This document shows positions 17,578 to 26,056 of a stretch of DNA of 64,000 bases, piece by piece (position 1 is the stretch's first letter; every line of letters starts with the position of its first letter). Location of the stretch: the NCBI RefSeq assembly GCF_040267705.1, contig NZ_CP158374.1, positions 434,001 through 498,000 on the forward strand, given 5' to 3'. A program made the position numbers and the translations under genes. Under the pieces are notes generated by a model. The model saw only the letters and a list, made by a program, of their open reading frames with translations. It was not told where the DNA came from and made no database searches. The stretch comes from Agromyces sp. G08B096. Its GTDB lineage: Bacteria > Actinomycetota > Actinomycetes > Actinomycetales > Microbacteriaceae.

Positions 17578-18257
17578 GTCGTCACCCCCAGCAGGTCTCT
17601 CAATCGGATCATGCCGTCGCGCAACCGGGTCTTCACGGTGCCGAGCGGTACTCCCAGTCTCGCCGCGATCTCGGACTGGCTGCACCCGTCGTAGTACGCC
17701 AGCGACAGGCACTCCCGTTGCGCGGCGCTGAGCCCGGCGAGCGCGCCGGCGACGCGTTCGTGTTCGACGGCGATCTCGGCCTCCTCGGCGACCCCGTCGA
17801 CCGGCACGTCGAGGTCGCGCGCGCCGACCCGCAGGTCGCGGTCGCGTGCGGCCTGCGCGGAGCGGACCCGGTCGACCGCGCGCCGGTGGGCGAGCGTCAG
17901 CAGCCATGTCACGGCCGCACCGCGGGCCGGGTCGAACCGTGCCGCCGACTGCCAGGCTTCGAGGAACACGTCCTGCGTGACCTCCTCCGCCTGCGCCGCG
18001 TCGACGAGGAGGCGGCGCACGAGGCCGAAGACCCGCGGGGCCGTCTCGTCGTACAACCGGCTGAAGGCATCGCGATCGCCGCCCGCCGTCGCCACGAGGA
18101 GCTCCTCGAGGGTGCGGACGAGCGGCTCGCGCTGTCCTCCGCCGTCGACCATGTGGTCCAGCATGTCAGAGCGCGGGCCCGCGGCCGGAGGGTTGCGGAA
18201 CCCGACCGGCGGCGTGCAGAGCGTCAGCGTCGTCATGGGTGCGATCGCCGTCGTCAT
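17574..18257 (-). CDS. sigK: ECF RNA polymerase sigma factor SigK
   Basis: A sigma-70-like ECF factor of up to 227 residues. Region 2 is visible as [41 protein letters not shown] and region 4 as [41 protein letters not shown] (seen in segments). The ATG at 18257 overlaps the dipZ stop (ATGA), but conserved sequence begins only about 30 residues later, so ATGs at 18164 or 18152 are also possible. The gene lies in a dipZ-sigK-rskA operon, so a SigK-type promoter in front of dipZ would give positive autoregulation. Cysteines that regulate mycobacterial SigK were not checked in detail. Confidence 0.92.
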   Translation of the reverse strand: MTTAIAPMTTLTLCTPPVGFRNPPAAGPRSDMLDHMVDGGGQREPLVRTLEELLVATAGGDRDAFSRLYDETAPRVFGLVRRLLVDAAQAEEVTQDVFLEAWQSAARFDPARGAAVTWLLTLAHRRAVDRVRSAQAARDRDLRVGARDLDVPVDGVAEEAEIAVEHERVAGALAGLSAAQRECLSLAYYDGCSQSEIAARLGVPLGTVKTRLRDGMIRLRDLLGVTT

Positions 18258-19969
18258 CCGAACGTGAACGAGTAGGCCTCGACGCCGGCCGGCACCTCGA
18301 CGGTGAGCAGGCCCGTGGCGGAGGCATCCGTCGCCCGCAGTTCGTAGGATCGCGGCACGCCCGAGACCTCGATGCGGCGCTCGCGGTCGCCGTCGCGGAG
18401 CATAACCGTGCCGTCGCCGGCGAGCACCATGCGCACCTCGCGCGCCTCGTAGGCGAGCCGGATCGCCGCCGTGCCGTCGCGCGGGGTGATGGACTGCGTG
18501 CCGAGCGACCAGGCGCCGTCGAGCGCGAACGAGTCGTCCGGCTGCTCGTCGGGCAGGGCGAACGCGGTGGTCGAGCGCCGGTACGGTTCGGTGCCCGCGA
18601 AGTTCACCTGCTTCGTCGTGCCGAGGTAGGTCTCGGGCGTCGTCGAGCCCGCGGTCGGCGTGGCGTCGTCGACCCCGGTCGGCGCGGGGAGCGTGGCATC
18701 CGGGTCCGCCGCCTGGAGGAGCTCGCGGATCAGGCGCTCGGTGCGGTCGTAGTGCCCCTCGCCGAAGGCGACGTGGCGCACCGTGCCCTCCGCGTCGATG
18801 AGGTAGTGGGCCGGCCAGTAGCGGTTGCGGTACGTCGTCCACGTCGAGAGGGTGTTGTCGAGCCCCACGGGGTAGTCGATGCCGAACGACTCGATGCCCG
18901 CCTGCACATTCCTCGGCTCCTTCTCGAACGCGTACTCGGGCGAGTGGATGCCGACGACGGTGAGGCCCGCATCGCGGTACGTCTCGTCCCAGGCGGTGAC
19001 GTGCGGGATCGAGCGCTGGCAGTTGATGCAGGAATACGCCCAGAAGTCGATCAGGACGACGCGCCCGCGGAGCTCCTCGAGGTCGACGGCGGCGCCGCCT
19101 GCGGTGTTGAACCACTGTTGGATGCCTCGGATCGACGGTGCCTTGCCGCACGACTCGAGCTCGGCCGAGCCGTTCGTGCAGTTCGACAGCTCGCGGTTCT
19201 CGTCGGTGACGAGACCGCCCAGGTCCAGCGCCTCGGTCACCTCGTCGGACGCCGCGAGCTGACGCTGCAGGTCGGCCGTGTAATCGGGCACCAGACGCTG
19301 CAGCGCCTGCGGCAGGTTGAAGGCGAGCCCGGCGGCGAGCGCGATCATCACGACCCCGCCGGTGATGCGGATGCCCCGCTGATGCCGTCGGAAGGTATCG
19401 AGCCGTTCGGCCATGCCGCGCCCGGCGAGGGCGAAGAACAGCAGCGGCGCGGCCGCGCCGACCGCGAACGACAACGTGAGCACGACCGTCTCGACACCGA
19501 TGCGGCCCGTCGACCCGGCCACCGTGATCGCCGCGAGCACCGGCCCGGCGCACGGCACGTACACGGCGCCGAGCGCGAGGCCGAGGCCGAAGCCGCCGCG
19601 ATCGGTGCCGACGGCTCTCCGGGGGATCCACGAGAACGGCTTCTCGAGCAGCTCCTCGAAGCGCGGCACGATCAGGCCGATGCCGATGAGGGCGAGCACC
19701 ACGAGGCCCGCCCAGCGGAGGACGTCCTGCGGGAGGCCGAGGAGGCCGAGGAGCAGTGAACCGACCAGCGTCACGAGGCTGAAGCTGACGACCAGGCCCG
19801 CGATGACGAGGTACGGCCGCCACCGGCTCGGCCGCGAGCGCCCGTCCGCGTCGCCGCGCGCGCTCTGCGCGCCGCCTGAGAGCAGGATCACGGGCAGCAC
19901 CGGCAGGATGCACGGCGAGATGCCGGTGATCAAGCCGCCGGCCAGGCCGATGAGGGCGAGAGCAAGCAC
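18254..19969 (-). CDS. dipZ: DipZ-like protein: CcdA membrane domain, thioredoxin domain and C-terminal beta domain
   Basis: About 571 residues in three parts. Residues 1-220 form a CcdA/DsbD-beta membrane domain with helix-borne cysteines at about 20 ([10 protein letters not shown]) and 140 (VPCAGPVLA). Residues about 295-430 form a TlpA/thioredoxin domain with the redox pair Cys314-Cys317 ([13 protein letters not shown]). The last 140 residues match the extra beta domain of mycobacterial DipZ. Such proteins carry reducing equivalents across the membrane to exported thiol proteins. The GTG at 19969 is chosen because the protein then begins directly at the first helix and GAGG lies seven bases upstream. 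A SigK-type promoter is at 20001-20028. Confidence 0.92.
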   Translation of the reverse strand: MLALALIGLAGGLITGISPCILPVLPVILLSGGAQSARGDADGRSRPSRWRPYLVIAGLVVSFSLVTLVGSLLLGLLGLPQDVLRWAGLVVLALIGIGLIVPRFEELLEKPFSWIPRRAVGTDRGGFGLGLALGAVYVPCAGPVLAAITVAGSTGRIGVETVVLTLSFAVGAAAPLLFFALAGRGMAERLDTFRRHQRGIRITGGVVMIALAAGLAFNLPQALQRLVPDYTADLQRQLAASDEVTEALDLGGLVTDENRELSNCTNGSAELESCGKAPSIRGIQQWFNTAGGAAVDLEELRGRVVLIDFWAYSCINCQRSIPHVTAWDETYRDAGLTVVGIHSPEYAFEKEPRNVQAGIESFGIDYPVGLDNTLSTWTTYRNRYWPAHYLIDAEGTVRHVAFGEGHYDRTERLIRELLQAADPDATLPAPTGVDDATPTAGSTTPETYLGTTKQVNFAGTEPYRRSTTAFALPDEQPDDSFALDGAWSLGTQSITPRDGTAAIRLAYEAREVRMVLAGDGTVMLRDGDRERRIEVSGVPRSYELRATDASATGLLTVEVPAGVEAYSFTFG

Positions 19970-20000
19970 GGGATACCTCGTTTCGCGGGGGTCATCGGTG

Positions 20001-20028
20001 ATTCGGAGCGGCGGCCCGATCCGATTGG
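20001..20028 (-). promoter_or_regulatory. SigK-type promoter for dipZ-sigK-rskA
   Basis: On the minus strand CCAATC (20028-20023), a 16-base spacer, and CCGAAT (20006-20001). The -10 ends about 32 bases upstream of the dipZ GTG. It has the same two hexamers and the same spacing as the divergent fasciclin promoter. The mycobacterial SigK promoter, as I recall it, is CCATCC / CCGAAT. Confidence 0.75.
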
Positions 20029-20060
20029 ACGACGGGCGTCGAACCCGCTCGGAATGTCCT

Positions 20061-20088
20061 CCAATCCGTTCGGCGCCCGCCTCCGAAT
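20061..20088 (+). promoter_or_regulatory. SigK-type promoter for the fasciclin lipoprotein
   Basis: CCAATC (20061-20066), a 16-base spacer, CCGAAT (20083-20088), then 47 bases to the ATG at 20136. It mirrors the dipZ promoter exactly in hexamers and spacing; the spacers themselves differ, so the match is not just a duplicated block. Confidence 0.75.
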
Positions 20089-20135
20089 CCCTCATGACGG
20101 CCCGCTCGGGGTCGCCACGTCGAAGGAGGAGATCC

Positions 20136-20801
20136 ATGCGATCGTTCCGCAGCACCCGCACCGCCCTGGCCGTGTTCTCGATCACGGCCGTCGCCGCCCT
20201 CGGCCTCGCCGGCTGCACCATGGGCGACACCAGCGCCACCGAGTCGGATGAACCCGCCATGTCGGAGGAGGCGACGCCGAGCGAAGAGGCGATGGAGATG
20301 GACCCGGCCGCCGACCTCGTCGGTCCCGGATGCGCCGCCTACGCCGAGCAGGTCCCCGACGGTCCCGGATCCGTCGTCGGGATGTCGCAGGACCCCGTCG
20401 CCGTGGCCGCCTCGAACAATCCGCTGCTCACCACGCTCGTGGCCGCGGTGTCGGGGCAGCTCAACCCGGAGGTCGACCTCGTCGACACCCTGAACGGCGA
20501 CGAGTTCACGGTCTTCGCACCCGTCGACGACGCGTTCGCGAAGATCGACCCCGCCACCATCGAGTCGCTGAAGACGGATGCCCCGACGCTGAGGTCGATC
20601 CTCACGTACCACGTCGTCCCCGGGCAGCTCTCGCCCGACGAGGTCGTCGGCACGCAGACCACCGTGCAGGGCGGCACCGTCGAGGTCACCGGCTCGGGAG
20701 ACGAACTCACGGTGAACGGCGCGAACGTCATCTGCGGTGGCGTGCACACGGCGAACGCGACGGTCTACCTCGTCGACTCGGTGCTCCTGCCCGCGATGTA
20801 A
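20136..20801 (+). CDS. Fasciclin-domain lipoprotein, MPT83/MPT70-like
   Basis: A 221-residue surface lipoprotein. The signal peptide ends in ALGLAGC with lipidated Cys27. An acidic Ser/Glu/Met-rich spacer (28-60) precedes one FAS1 domain. The domain carries the FAS1 box near residues 125-140 ([14 protein letters not shown]) and the late conserved segments [14 protein letters not shown] and [13 protein letters not shown]. Two cysteines ([11 protein letters not shown] and NVICGGVH) could form a disulfide, fitting the divergent DipZ thiol-redox protein. AAGGAGGA lies five bases before the ATG. In mycobacteria the homologues are strongly SigK-dependent, matching the promoter here. A hairpin follows at 20811-20841. 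Confidence 0.93.
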   Translation: MRSFRSTRTALAVFSITAVAALGLAGCTMGDTSATESDEPAMSEEATPSEEAMEMDPAADLVGPGCAAYAEQVPDGPGSVVGMSQDPVAVAASNNPLLTTLVAAVSGQLNPEVDLVDTLNGDEFTVFAPVDDAFAKIDPATIESLKTDAPTLRSILTYHVVPGQLSPDEVVGTQTTVQGGTVEVTGSGDELTVNGANVICGGVHTANATVYLVDSVLLPAM

Positions 20802-20810
20802 CGGCCGTGA

Positions 20811-20841
20811 CGGCGGGCCGCGCCGAGGCGTCGGCCCGCCG
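20811..20841 (+). terminator. Hairpin after the fasciclin gene
   Basis: CGGCGGGCCG (20811-20820) pairs with CGGCCCGCCG (20832-20841) around an 11-base loop, nine bases after the stop codon. There is no T-run, as is common at this G+C. Confidence 0.6.
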
Positions 20842-20895
20842 GCCACGGATCCATCACCACCCGCGGCATCCGCCGCTCATCCCAAGGAGGGAATC

Positions 20896-21312
20896 ATGCG
20901 CAACTCCCCGAACCGCATCGTCGCGACGGTGTTCGGCGCGGTCTACCTGCTCGTCGGCCTGCTCGGCTTCGCGGTGACCGGCGGCGTCGGCTTCATCGCC
21001 ACCGAGGGCGGGCTGCTCCTCGGCGTCTTCGAGGTCAACCCGCTGCACAACGTCGCCCACCTGCTGATCGGCGCTGCGCTGCTCATCGCCGGACTCGCGA
21101 ACGTCGCGGCGGCGAAGACCACCAACACGGTCATCGGCGCGGCGTACCTGCTGCTCGGCATCGTCGGGTTCTTCCTCGCGGGCACCGCGGCGAACATCCT
21201 CGCGCTGAACACGCCCGACCACTTCCTGCACCTGGCGAGCGCGCTCGTGCTGCTGGGCGTCGGGCTCGGCGCCGAGCGCACCTCGCGCACCGCACACACG
21301 GCGACGGCGTAG
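20896..21312 (+). CDS. DUF4383 membrane protein
   Basis: A 138-residue protein with four hydrophobic helices: IVATVFGAVYLLVGLLGFAVTG, VAHLLIGAALLIAGLANVAAA, VIGAAYLLLGIVGFFLAG and FLHLASALVLLGVGLGAE. The repeated G-x-x-Y-L-L-x-G-x-x-G-F pattern and the HNVAHLLIG segment fit the DUF4383 family of uncharacterised actinobacterial membrane proteins. AAGGAGG lies eight bases upstream of the ATG. It follows the fasciclin gene in the same direction but after a hairpin, so SigK control is possible but not shown. Confidence 0.85.
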   Translation: MRNSPNRIVATVFGAVYLLVGLLGFAVTGGVGFIATEGGLLLGVFEVNPLHNVAHLLIGAALLIAGLANVAAAKTTNTVIGAAYLLLGIVGFFLAGTAANILALNTPDHFLHLASALVLLGVGLGAERTSRTAHTATA

Positions 21313-21342
21313 GGGCCGGCCGTGTCGGCACTTGGAGGCCTC

Positions 21343-21936
21343 ATGCGGAGCTGGCCGATGCTCGCCGCCGTGGGCGCCGGACTGGTGCTCATCGCGGTGG
21401 CGGCGGGTGCCGGGGGCGCCTCGGCCTGGGGGATCGCGGCGTCGATCGTCCTCACCGGGTGCGGCGCCGCCGCCCTCGGCTGGGGGGTGCTCGCGCTGCG
21501 GGCCGGCGAGGTGCCGGCGCCCCGCGCGACGCTCGTCGCGTCGGCGGGTGCGCTTGCGGCGTCCGGGGCGCTCGTCGCCTCGGGCGCCGCGCCGAGCCTC
21601 GGCATCGCGGTGCTCCCGCTCGCCGTCGCCGACGTCTTCCTGCTCGTCGTCGCGGTGGCCGCGGCGGCCGAGTTCCGGGCCGGGCGCCGGCCCGCACGAG
21701 ACGACGGACGCCGCCGTTCCGCTCGGGATGGCCGCGACGAGCTCGATGACCGCGACGGCTCCGCCGGCCGCGTCGGCCGCGACGGCTCTGCCGGCGGCGG
21801 CGGCCTCTCGGTGGTCGGCCTGCTGCTCGGGGCCGCGCTCGTGTCGGGACTCGCCACGCCCGCGCTCGCCGCGACCGATGCCGGTGAGCTCGCCGTGCCC
21901 CACGGCGAGCTGCACGGAGGCGGGCACGGCCACTGA
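21343..21936 (+). CDS. Hypothetical membrane protein with histidine-rich tail
   Basis: About 197 residues and not recognised. Three or four hydrophobic segments lie in the N-terminal 110 residues (MLAAVGAGLVLIAVAAGAGG, GIAASIVLTGCGAAALGWGVLAL, TLVASAGALAASGALVASG, LGIAVLPLAVADVFLLVVAVAAAAEF). An Arg/Asp-rich hydrophilic segment follows (about 120-155), then another hydrophobic helix (LSVVGLLLGAALVSGLATPALA). The C-terminus is HGELHGGGHGH, which could bind metal. The ATG at 21343 has GGAGG five bases upstream; a GTG at 21322 is an in-frame alternative. It lies 30 bases after the DUF4383 gene and is probably co-transcribed with it. Confidence 0.65.
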   Translation: MRSWPMLAAVGAGLVLIAVAAGAGGASAWGIAASIVLTGCGAAALGWGVLALRAGEVPAPRATLVASAGALAASGALVASGAAPSLGIAVLPLAVADVFLLVVAVAAAAEFRAGRRPARDDGRRRSARDGRDELDDRDGSAGRVGRDGSAGGGGLSVVGLLLGAALVSGLATPALAATDAGELAVPHGELHGGGHGH

Positions 21937-21985
21937 CTCCGTCGTCGTCGCATCGTGGCGACGAGTGCGATGACGACGGACCCGA

Positions 21986-22017
21986 GGCGGCCCCGGGATT
22001 ACCCGCCCGGGGCCGCC
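21986..22017. terminator. Bidirectional hairpin
   Basis: GGCGGCCCCGGG (21986-21997) and CCCGGGGCCGCC (22006-22017), perfect 12-base arms with an 8-base loop, between two convergent genes. Confidence 0.75.
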
Positions 22018-22035
22018 GCTTCATGTCCGCCCCCG

Positions 22036-22986
22036 TCAGGCCGGAGCGTCGAGCCGGGCCCGCTGGTCGTCGGTGAGCTCGAGCTGCACCCCCGTCAGCG
22101 CCGCGTCGAGCTGCTCGAGCCGGCTGCCGCCCAGGATCGGGAGGATGGGGGTCGTGCCACCGGTGAGCCAGGCGAGCACGACCTGTCCGCGGGTGGCACC
22201 GACCTCCGCGGCGACGGCGTCGAGCGCGCCGAGCCTCGCGGTGCTGCCCGGGTGGTCGAACACGGGGTCGATCGTCTTCGCGGGGTTGTCGTAGGCGCCG
22301 CTCAGCAGCGGCGTGTACGCCCACAGGTCCATGCCGTTCTCGACCGCGAAGTCGACTTGCTCGTCGCTCATCAGACCGAACCGGTGGTTCTGCCCGGCGG
22401 GCCGGGTTCCGGGACGCGGCACAAGGAGGCTGCGGCTCAGCTGCAGCGCGCTGAACGGCGTCCCGCCGATGGCCACCGCGTGGGCGCGGGCGCGTTCCAT
22501 CCGCCAGGCCGGGTGATTGGATGCCCCGAGCTGCACCGCGACGCCCTCGTCGACGAGCTCGGAGAAGGTCTCGGCGGTCTCCTCGATCGGCGTGGTCCGG
22601 TCTTCCATGTGCGCCCAGAGCAGGTCGACCCGGTCGACGCCGAGGCGCTCGAGGCTGCCCGCGATCGCCTCGCGGATCGCCCGCCGCGAGAGGCCCTCCC
22701 GCGATGCGGGCCATTCGCCGTCGCCGATGGGCTCGGCGCCGACCTTCGTGGAGAGGCGCACGCGCTCGCGCACGCCGGGGTTCGCCGCCAGCCACCGGCC
22801 GAGCACCGCCTCGCTCTGCCCGCCGAAGCCGGTGTCGCTCGCCCAGAAGCTGTAGCAGTCGGCCGTGTCGATCCAGGTGCCGCCCGCCTCGACGAACCGG
22901 TCGAGCAGGGCGAACGAGGTGCGCTCGTCGATCGTCGTGCCGAACATCATCGCACCGAGGGCCAGGGGAATCGTGGTCGTGGTCAT
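22036..22986 (-). CDS. Aldo/keto reductase
   Basis: A 316-residue NADPH-dependent oxidoreductase of the AKR fold. The catalytic tetrad is visible: Asp and Tyr in WIDTADCYSFW, Lys in RLSTKVGAEP and His in LLWAHMED. The cofactor end has PILPILGGSRLEQL. The substrate is unknown; many such enzymes detoxify aldehydes. The start is the ATG at 22986. A MerR-type palindrome and a 19-base-spaced promoter read toward this gene place the predicted transcription start at or next to this ATG, so the mRNA may be leaderless. Divergent from the MerR gene. Confidence 0.9.
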   Translation of the reverse strand: MTTTTIPLALGAMMFGTTIDERTSFALLDRFVEAGGTWIDTADCYSFWASDTGFGGQSEAVLGRWLAANPGVRERVRLSTKVGAEPIGDGEWPASREGLSRRAIREAIAGSLERLGVDRVDLLWAHMEDRTTPIEETAETFSELVDEGVAVQLGASNHPAWRMERARAHAVAIGGTPFSALQLSRSLLVPRPGTRPAGQNHRFGLMSDEQVDFAVENGMDLWAYTPLLSGAYDNPAKTIDPVFDHPGSTARLGALDAVAAEVGATRGQVVLAWLTGGTTPILPILGGSRLEQLDAALTGVQLELTDDQRARLDAPA

Positions 22987-22992
22987 GCCGCA

Positions 22993-23023
22993 AGCCTGCA
23001 TGCTGGAGTGCGCTCCAGCTCAA
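22993..23023 (-). promoter_or_regulatory. MerR-type promoter/operator for the aldo/keto reductase
   Basis: On the minus strand TTGAGC (23023-23018) is followed after 19 bases by CAGGCT (22998-22993). The spacer region holds the inverted repeat GCTGGAG-TGCG-CTCCAGC (23002-23019 on the plus strand). An elongated 19-base spacer with a centred dyad is the hallmark of MerR-activated promoters. The -10 is weak, as expected for an activator-dependent site. Confidence 0.7.
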
Positions 23024-23046
23024 GCCTCGAGGGGCAGAATGGCGCC

Positions 23047-23403
23047 ATGGACGCCCTCACGCCCGCCCAGGTCGCCGAGGCGACGGGCTTCAGCCTCGAC
23101 ACGCTGCGGTACTACGAGAAGGAAGGGCTCATCCGGCCCGTCGAACGCACCGCGGGCGGGCGGAGACGCTACCGCCGCGCCGACGTCGACTGGCTCGACC
23201 TCATCAAGTGCCTGCGTGACACCGGCATGCCGATCGCCGATCTGAAGCGCTACGCCAGGCTCGCGCAGGACGAGTCCACCCTCACCGAACGCCTCGAGCT
23301 GCTCGAGGCCCACGACCGCACCGTACAGGCCCAGATCGACCGCCTGCGCCGGCAGCAGGAACAGCTGCACCACAAGATGGACTGGTATCGCGAGCAGCTC
23401 TGA
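23047..23403 (+). CDS. MerR-family transcriptional regulator
   Basis: A 118-residue MerR protein. The N-terminal winged HTH (TPAQVAEATGFSLDTLRYYEKEGLI, then GGRRRYRRADVDWL) is followed by the helix LIKCLRDTGMPIADLKRYARL and a dimerisation coiled coil (about 80-118). There is only one cysteine (in LIKCLRD) and no metal-binding loop, so a metal sensor is unlikely; it fits the short-effector or aldehyde-responsive subgroup often found next to aldo/keto reductases. The start is the ATG at 23047. It probably regulates both itself and the divergent reductase through the shared palindrome. Confidence 0.92.
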   Translation: MDALTPAQVAEATGFSLDTLRYYEKEGLIRPVERTAGGRRRYRRADVDWLDLIKCLRDTGMPIADLKRYARLAQDESTLTERLELLEAHDRTVQAQIDRLRRQQEQLHHKMDWYREQL

Positions 23404-23418
23404 GCCGGAGGCATCCGG

Positions 23419-24429
23419 TCATCCGACGCCGTCGACGCCCGACGGCGGTCGCAGCTCGGCCGACGCGCGCACGTCGGCGTTGCGCTGCTCCCGGTTCTTC
23501 CGGACCATCCGGTCCTCCCGCAGCGGAAGCTGCAGGTGCTCTTCCGCCGGGATGCCCGCGCGCAGCTGCCGGACGCGTTCGACCTCCGTGTCGAGCACGG
23601 CGCCGAACACGACCGCGAGGTTCGACAGCCACACCCACAGGAGGAACGCCACCGCGCCGCCGAGCACCCCGTAGTTGCGCTCGTAGGTGCCGAACCCCAC
23701 GACGTAGAGACCGAAGATCGCCGTCGTCACCACCCAGGTGACGAGGGCGGCGGCGGCGCCCACGCTGAACCAGCGGAAGTGGCGACGCTTCACGTTCGGC
23801 GTCGCCCAGTAGAGCAGCGCGATGACGGCCGCGACGAGGAGGGCCGCGACCGGCAGTTTCGCGAGATCCCACCACAAGACGACGCCCTCGTCGAGCCCGA
23901 TGCCGCGAGCCACGGTCTCGGCGACCGGGCCGGTGCCGATGAGCAGGATCGCCACGCACGAGGCGAGCACCACGACGACGGCGGCGACGAGCAGCATGGC
24001 GGGGCGCGACGCCCAGAACGGGCGGCCCTCCTCGACGTGCAGGATGCGGTTCATCGCGCGCCCGAAGACGCCGAGGTACCCCGACGCCGACCACAGCGTG
24101 CCGACGACGCCGACGAGGATCGCGAACCAGTGGTGCGAGGCGCCGAGCAGCTGCTCGATGGGCTCGTCGAGCGCCGCGACCATCGAGTCGCCGCCGAGGT
24201 CGGACACGACCTGCAGCACGTCCTTCGTCACGGCCTCGGCGGAGCCGACGGCGCCGATGACCGCGAGCGCCGCAAGGAGCGCGGGGAACACGGCCAGCGT
24301 GGCGTAGTACGTGAGGGCCGCCGCGATATCGGCCGACTGGTTGATGCGGAACTCGTGCCACGTGCGGCGGAGGATGACGCGCCAGTCGTCGCGGGTCATC
24401 CGGATCGGGGAGTCGGTGTGCTCGCTCAT
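23419..24429 (-). CDS. YihY/UPF0761-family membrane protein
   Basis: A 336-residue inner-membrane protein with about six helices, formerly called BrkB or, wrongly, ribonuclease BN. Family landmarks are the amphipathic N-terminus WRVILRRTWHEFRINQSADIAAALTYYATLAVFPALLA (read in pieces), VVGTLWSASGYLGVFGRAMNRIL, and the late NYGVLGGAVAFLLWVWLSNLAVVFGAVLDTEVER motif. The ATG at 24429 follows the acetyltransferase stop by ten bases, so the two are probably one operon. The charged C-terminal tail after the last helix is variable. Biological role unclear. Confidence 0.9.
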   Translation of the reverse strand: MSEHTDSPIRMTRDDWRVILRRTWHEFRINQSADIAAALTYYATLAVFPALLAALAVIGAVGSAEAVTKDVLQVVSDLGGDSMVAALDEPIEQLLGASHHWFAILVGVVGTLWSASGYLGVFGRAMNRILHVEEGRPFWASRPAMLLVAAVVVVLASCVAILLIGTGPVAETVARGIGLDEGVVLWWDLAKLPVAALLVAAVIALLYWATPNVKRRHFRWFSVGAAAALVTWVVTTAIFGLYVVGFGTYERNYGVLGGAVAFLLWVWLSNLAVVFGAVLDTEVERVRQLRAGIPAEEHLQLPLREDRMVRKNREQRNADVRASAELRPPSGVDGVG

Positions 24430-24439
24430 GCGCCGCCGT

Positions 24440-25006
24440 TCAGATCGTCCGCGTGAACGCGACCCGGTGCTCGCCCGGCCCGTCGTAGTCGCGCCACGCA
24501 CGCACCCCGTCGATCTCCGTGTCTCCTGTGAGCTCGAAGCCCATCGCCCGGTGGAACGCCTGCGACCTGCGGTTGCCCGGCCCGGTGATCGCCTCCACCC
24601 GCGTGCAGCCGGCGGCGCGCGCCTCGTCGAAGAACGCGCCGTACAGCGTGCGGGCGAGGCCCGAGGTGCGCAGGTCGGGGCGGACCCCCACGAAGTGGAT
24701 GTACGCGACCTCCGGCCGGCTGCTGGAGTGGAATCCGATCAGGAACGCGGCGAGGCCGGCGTCGTCCTCGCCGAGGAACGACGTGTCGGCGAAGTGCTGG
24801 AAGAACAGGCGCGGCAGCAGCAGCGGCAGATGGGTGGTCGGCGGCAGGCCCCACCAGTCGGCGATGACGGCGGTGACGGGGCCGTGGTCGTCGGGCGTGG
24901 GTCGGCGCAGCACCAGACCGGGCGGCAGGGCCGCGCCGGCCGGCAGCGCGATCGACGGGGCGTCGGGGGCCCCGGGCGTCGGGTGGGCGGGATTCGGTTC
25001 CGGCAC
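24440..25006 (-). CDS. GNAT-family N-acetyltransferase
   Basis: A 188-residue acetyl-CoA-dependent acetyltransferase. The GNAT core is visible: beta strands around DAGLAAFLIGFHS, motif A VAYIHFVGVRPDLRTSGLARTLYGAFFDEA with the pyrophosphate-loop R-x-x-G-L-A, and motif B ITGPGNRRSQAFHRAMGFELTGD. The target is unknown. The first 30 residues are Pro/Ala-rich. Ten bases upstream of yihY in the same direction. The start is the ATG at 25006. Confidence 0.88.
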   Translation of the reverse strand: MPEPNPAHPTPGAPDAPSIALPAGAALPPGLVLRRPTPDDHGPVTAVIADWWGLPPTTHLPLLLPRLFFQHFADTSFLGEDDAGLAAFLIGFHSSSRPEVAYIHFVGVRPDLRTSGLARTLYGAFFDEARAAGCTRVEAITGPGNRRSQAFHRAMGFELTGDTEIDGVRAWRDYDGPGEHRVAFTRTI

Positions 25007-25051
25007 GAGCCGATGATGGCAGGTCGGATGCCGCTGGTCGAGGTGCTTGCG

Positions 25052-26056
25052 CTATCCGAGGTGCGCGTGCAGGAACGCCGCGACGCGTGCGCGGAGCGTT
25101 TCGTCGAGGATGCCGATCGAATGGTTCGCCCCGGGCACCACCGCCAGCTCGACCGGGATCCCCGCGGCGTCGAGGGCGTCGGCGTAGCCGAGGGACTGTA
25201 CGAGCGGCACGACCTCCTGCTCGGCGTGACCGATGAAGACGGGCGGGTCGGTCGGATCGAGATGCGTCGTCGCCGAGGCATCCGCCGCCTGCTCGCACGC
25301 GCCCGACGCGACGTCGGCCGGATCGCAGCCGAGATACGCGCCGGCGATGCCCTGCAGCCACGCCGACGATCCGCCGAGCGCGTCGAGCGCGATCGGGCCG
25401 GACAGCTCGGCCACCGCCGCGACGCGCGACCCGACGTCGGTCGGGCCCTCGCCCCTCGCACCGATGAGCGCCGCGAGATTGCCGCCCGCGGACCCGCCGA
25501 ACACCCCGATGCGCGCCGGGTCGATGCCGAACCGCTCGGCCTGAGCCTCCTCGCGCAGCCACTCCACCGCGAGGGCCACGTCGTCGGGCTGCGCCGGGAA
25601 CGTCGCGTCGGGCACGAGGCGGTAGTTGACGGATGCCGCGACGAAGCCCTCGCTCGCGAGCCAGAGACACACGTTGCGCCAGTCGGCGTTGGCCTTGTCG
25701 CCGCGTGCCCAGCTGCCGCCGTGCACCGACACGACCGCCGGCAGGGCCGCCCCGAACGCCGCAGTGGGAGGGCTGCACACGTCGAGGGTGAGCAGCGTGC
25801 CGTCCTCGCGGGCGCCGTACTCGAGGCCGGCGTCGACGCGGATTCCCGCTGGAGCCGTGAACGTGCGGATGCCGATGATCTCGCCGCCGGCGACTTCGCT
25901 CGCGGCCTGTGCGCCGCTCGGGTCGATCTCCTGCAGGGGCAGGTGGAACCCGGAGAGCACGCCGGTGGCGGCGAGGGCGGCGGCGACGGCCGCGGCGGTC
26001 ATCAGGCCCCGACGGCGCCGGGCCCCGCGACCGCCGGAGAGTCGGGATGGGGTCAC
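25052..26056 (-). CDS. Exported alpha/beta-hydrolase (esterase-like)
   Basis: About 334 residues. The N-terminus after the GTG at 26056 is Arg-rich (GARRRRGLMTAAAVAAALAATGVL), resembling a Tat or uncleaved export signal. The hydrolase core has the oxyanion motif VVSVHGGSWARGD, the nucleophile elbow GVFGGSAGGN and a late His in VPGANHSIGI. This is the pattern of the acetyl-esterase/hormone-sensitive-lipase branch. The acid residue is not obvious; the segment VFIGHAEQEVVPL shows Glu where Asp is usual. The start is supported by GGAGCC eight bases upstream. Open frame continues to 26131 without coding character. Confidence 0.82.
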   Translation of the reverse strand: MTPSRLSGGRGARRRRGLMTAAAVAAALAATGVLSGFHLPLQEIDPSGAQAASEVAGGEIIGIRTFTAPAGIRVDAGLEYGAREDGTLLTLDVCSPPTAAFGAALPAVVSVHGGSWARGDKANADWRNVCLWLASEGFVAASVNYRLVPDATFPAQPDDVALAVEWLREEAQAERFGIDPARIGVFGGSAGGNLAALIGARGEGPTDVGSRVAAVAELSGPIALDALGGSSAWLQGIAGAYLGCDPADVASGACEQAADASATTHLDPTDPPVFIGHAEQEVVPLVQSLGYADALDAAGIPVELAVVPGANHSIGILDETLRARVAAFLHAHLG

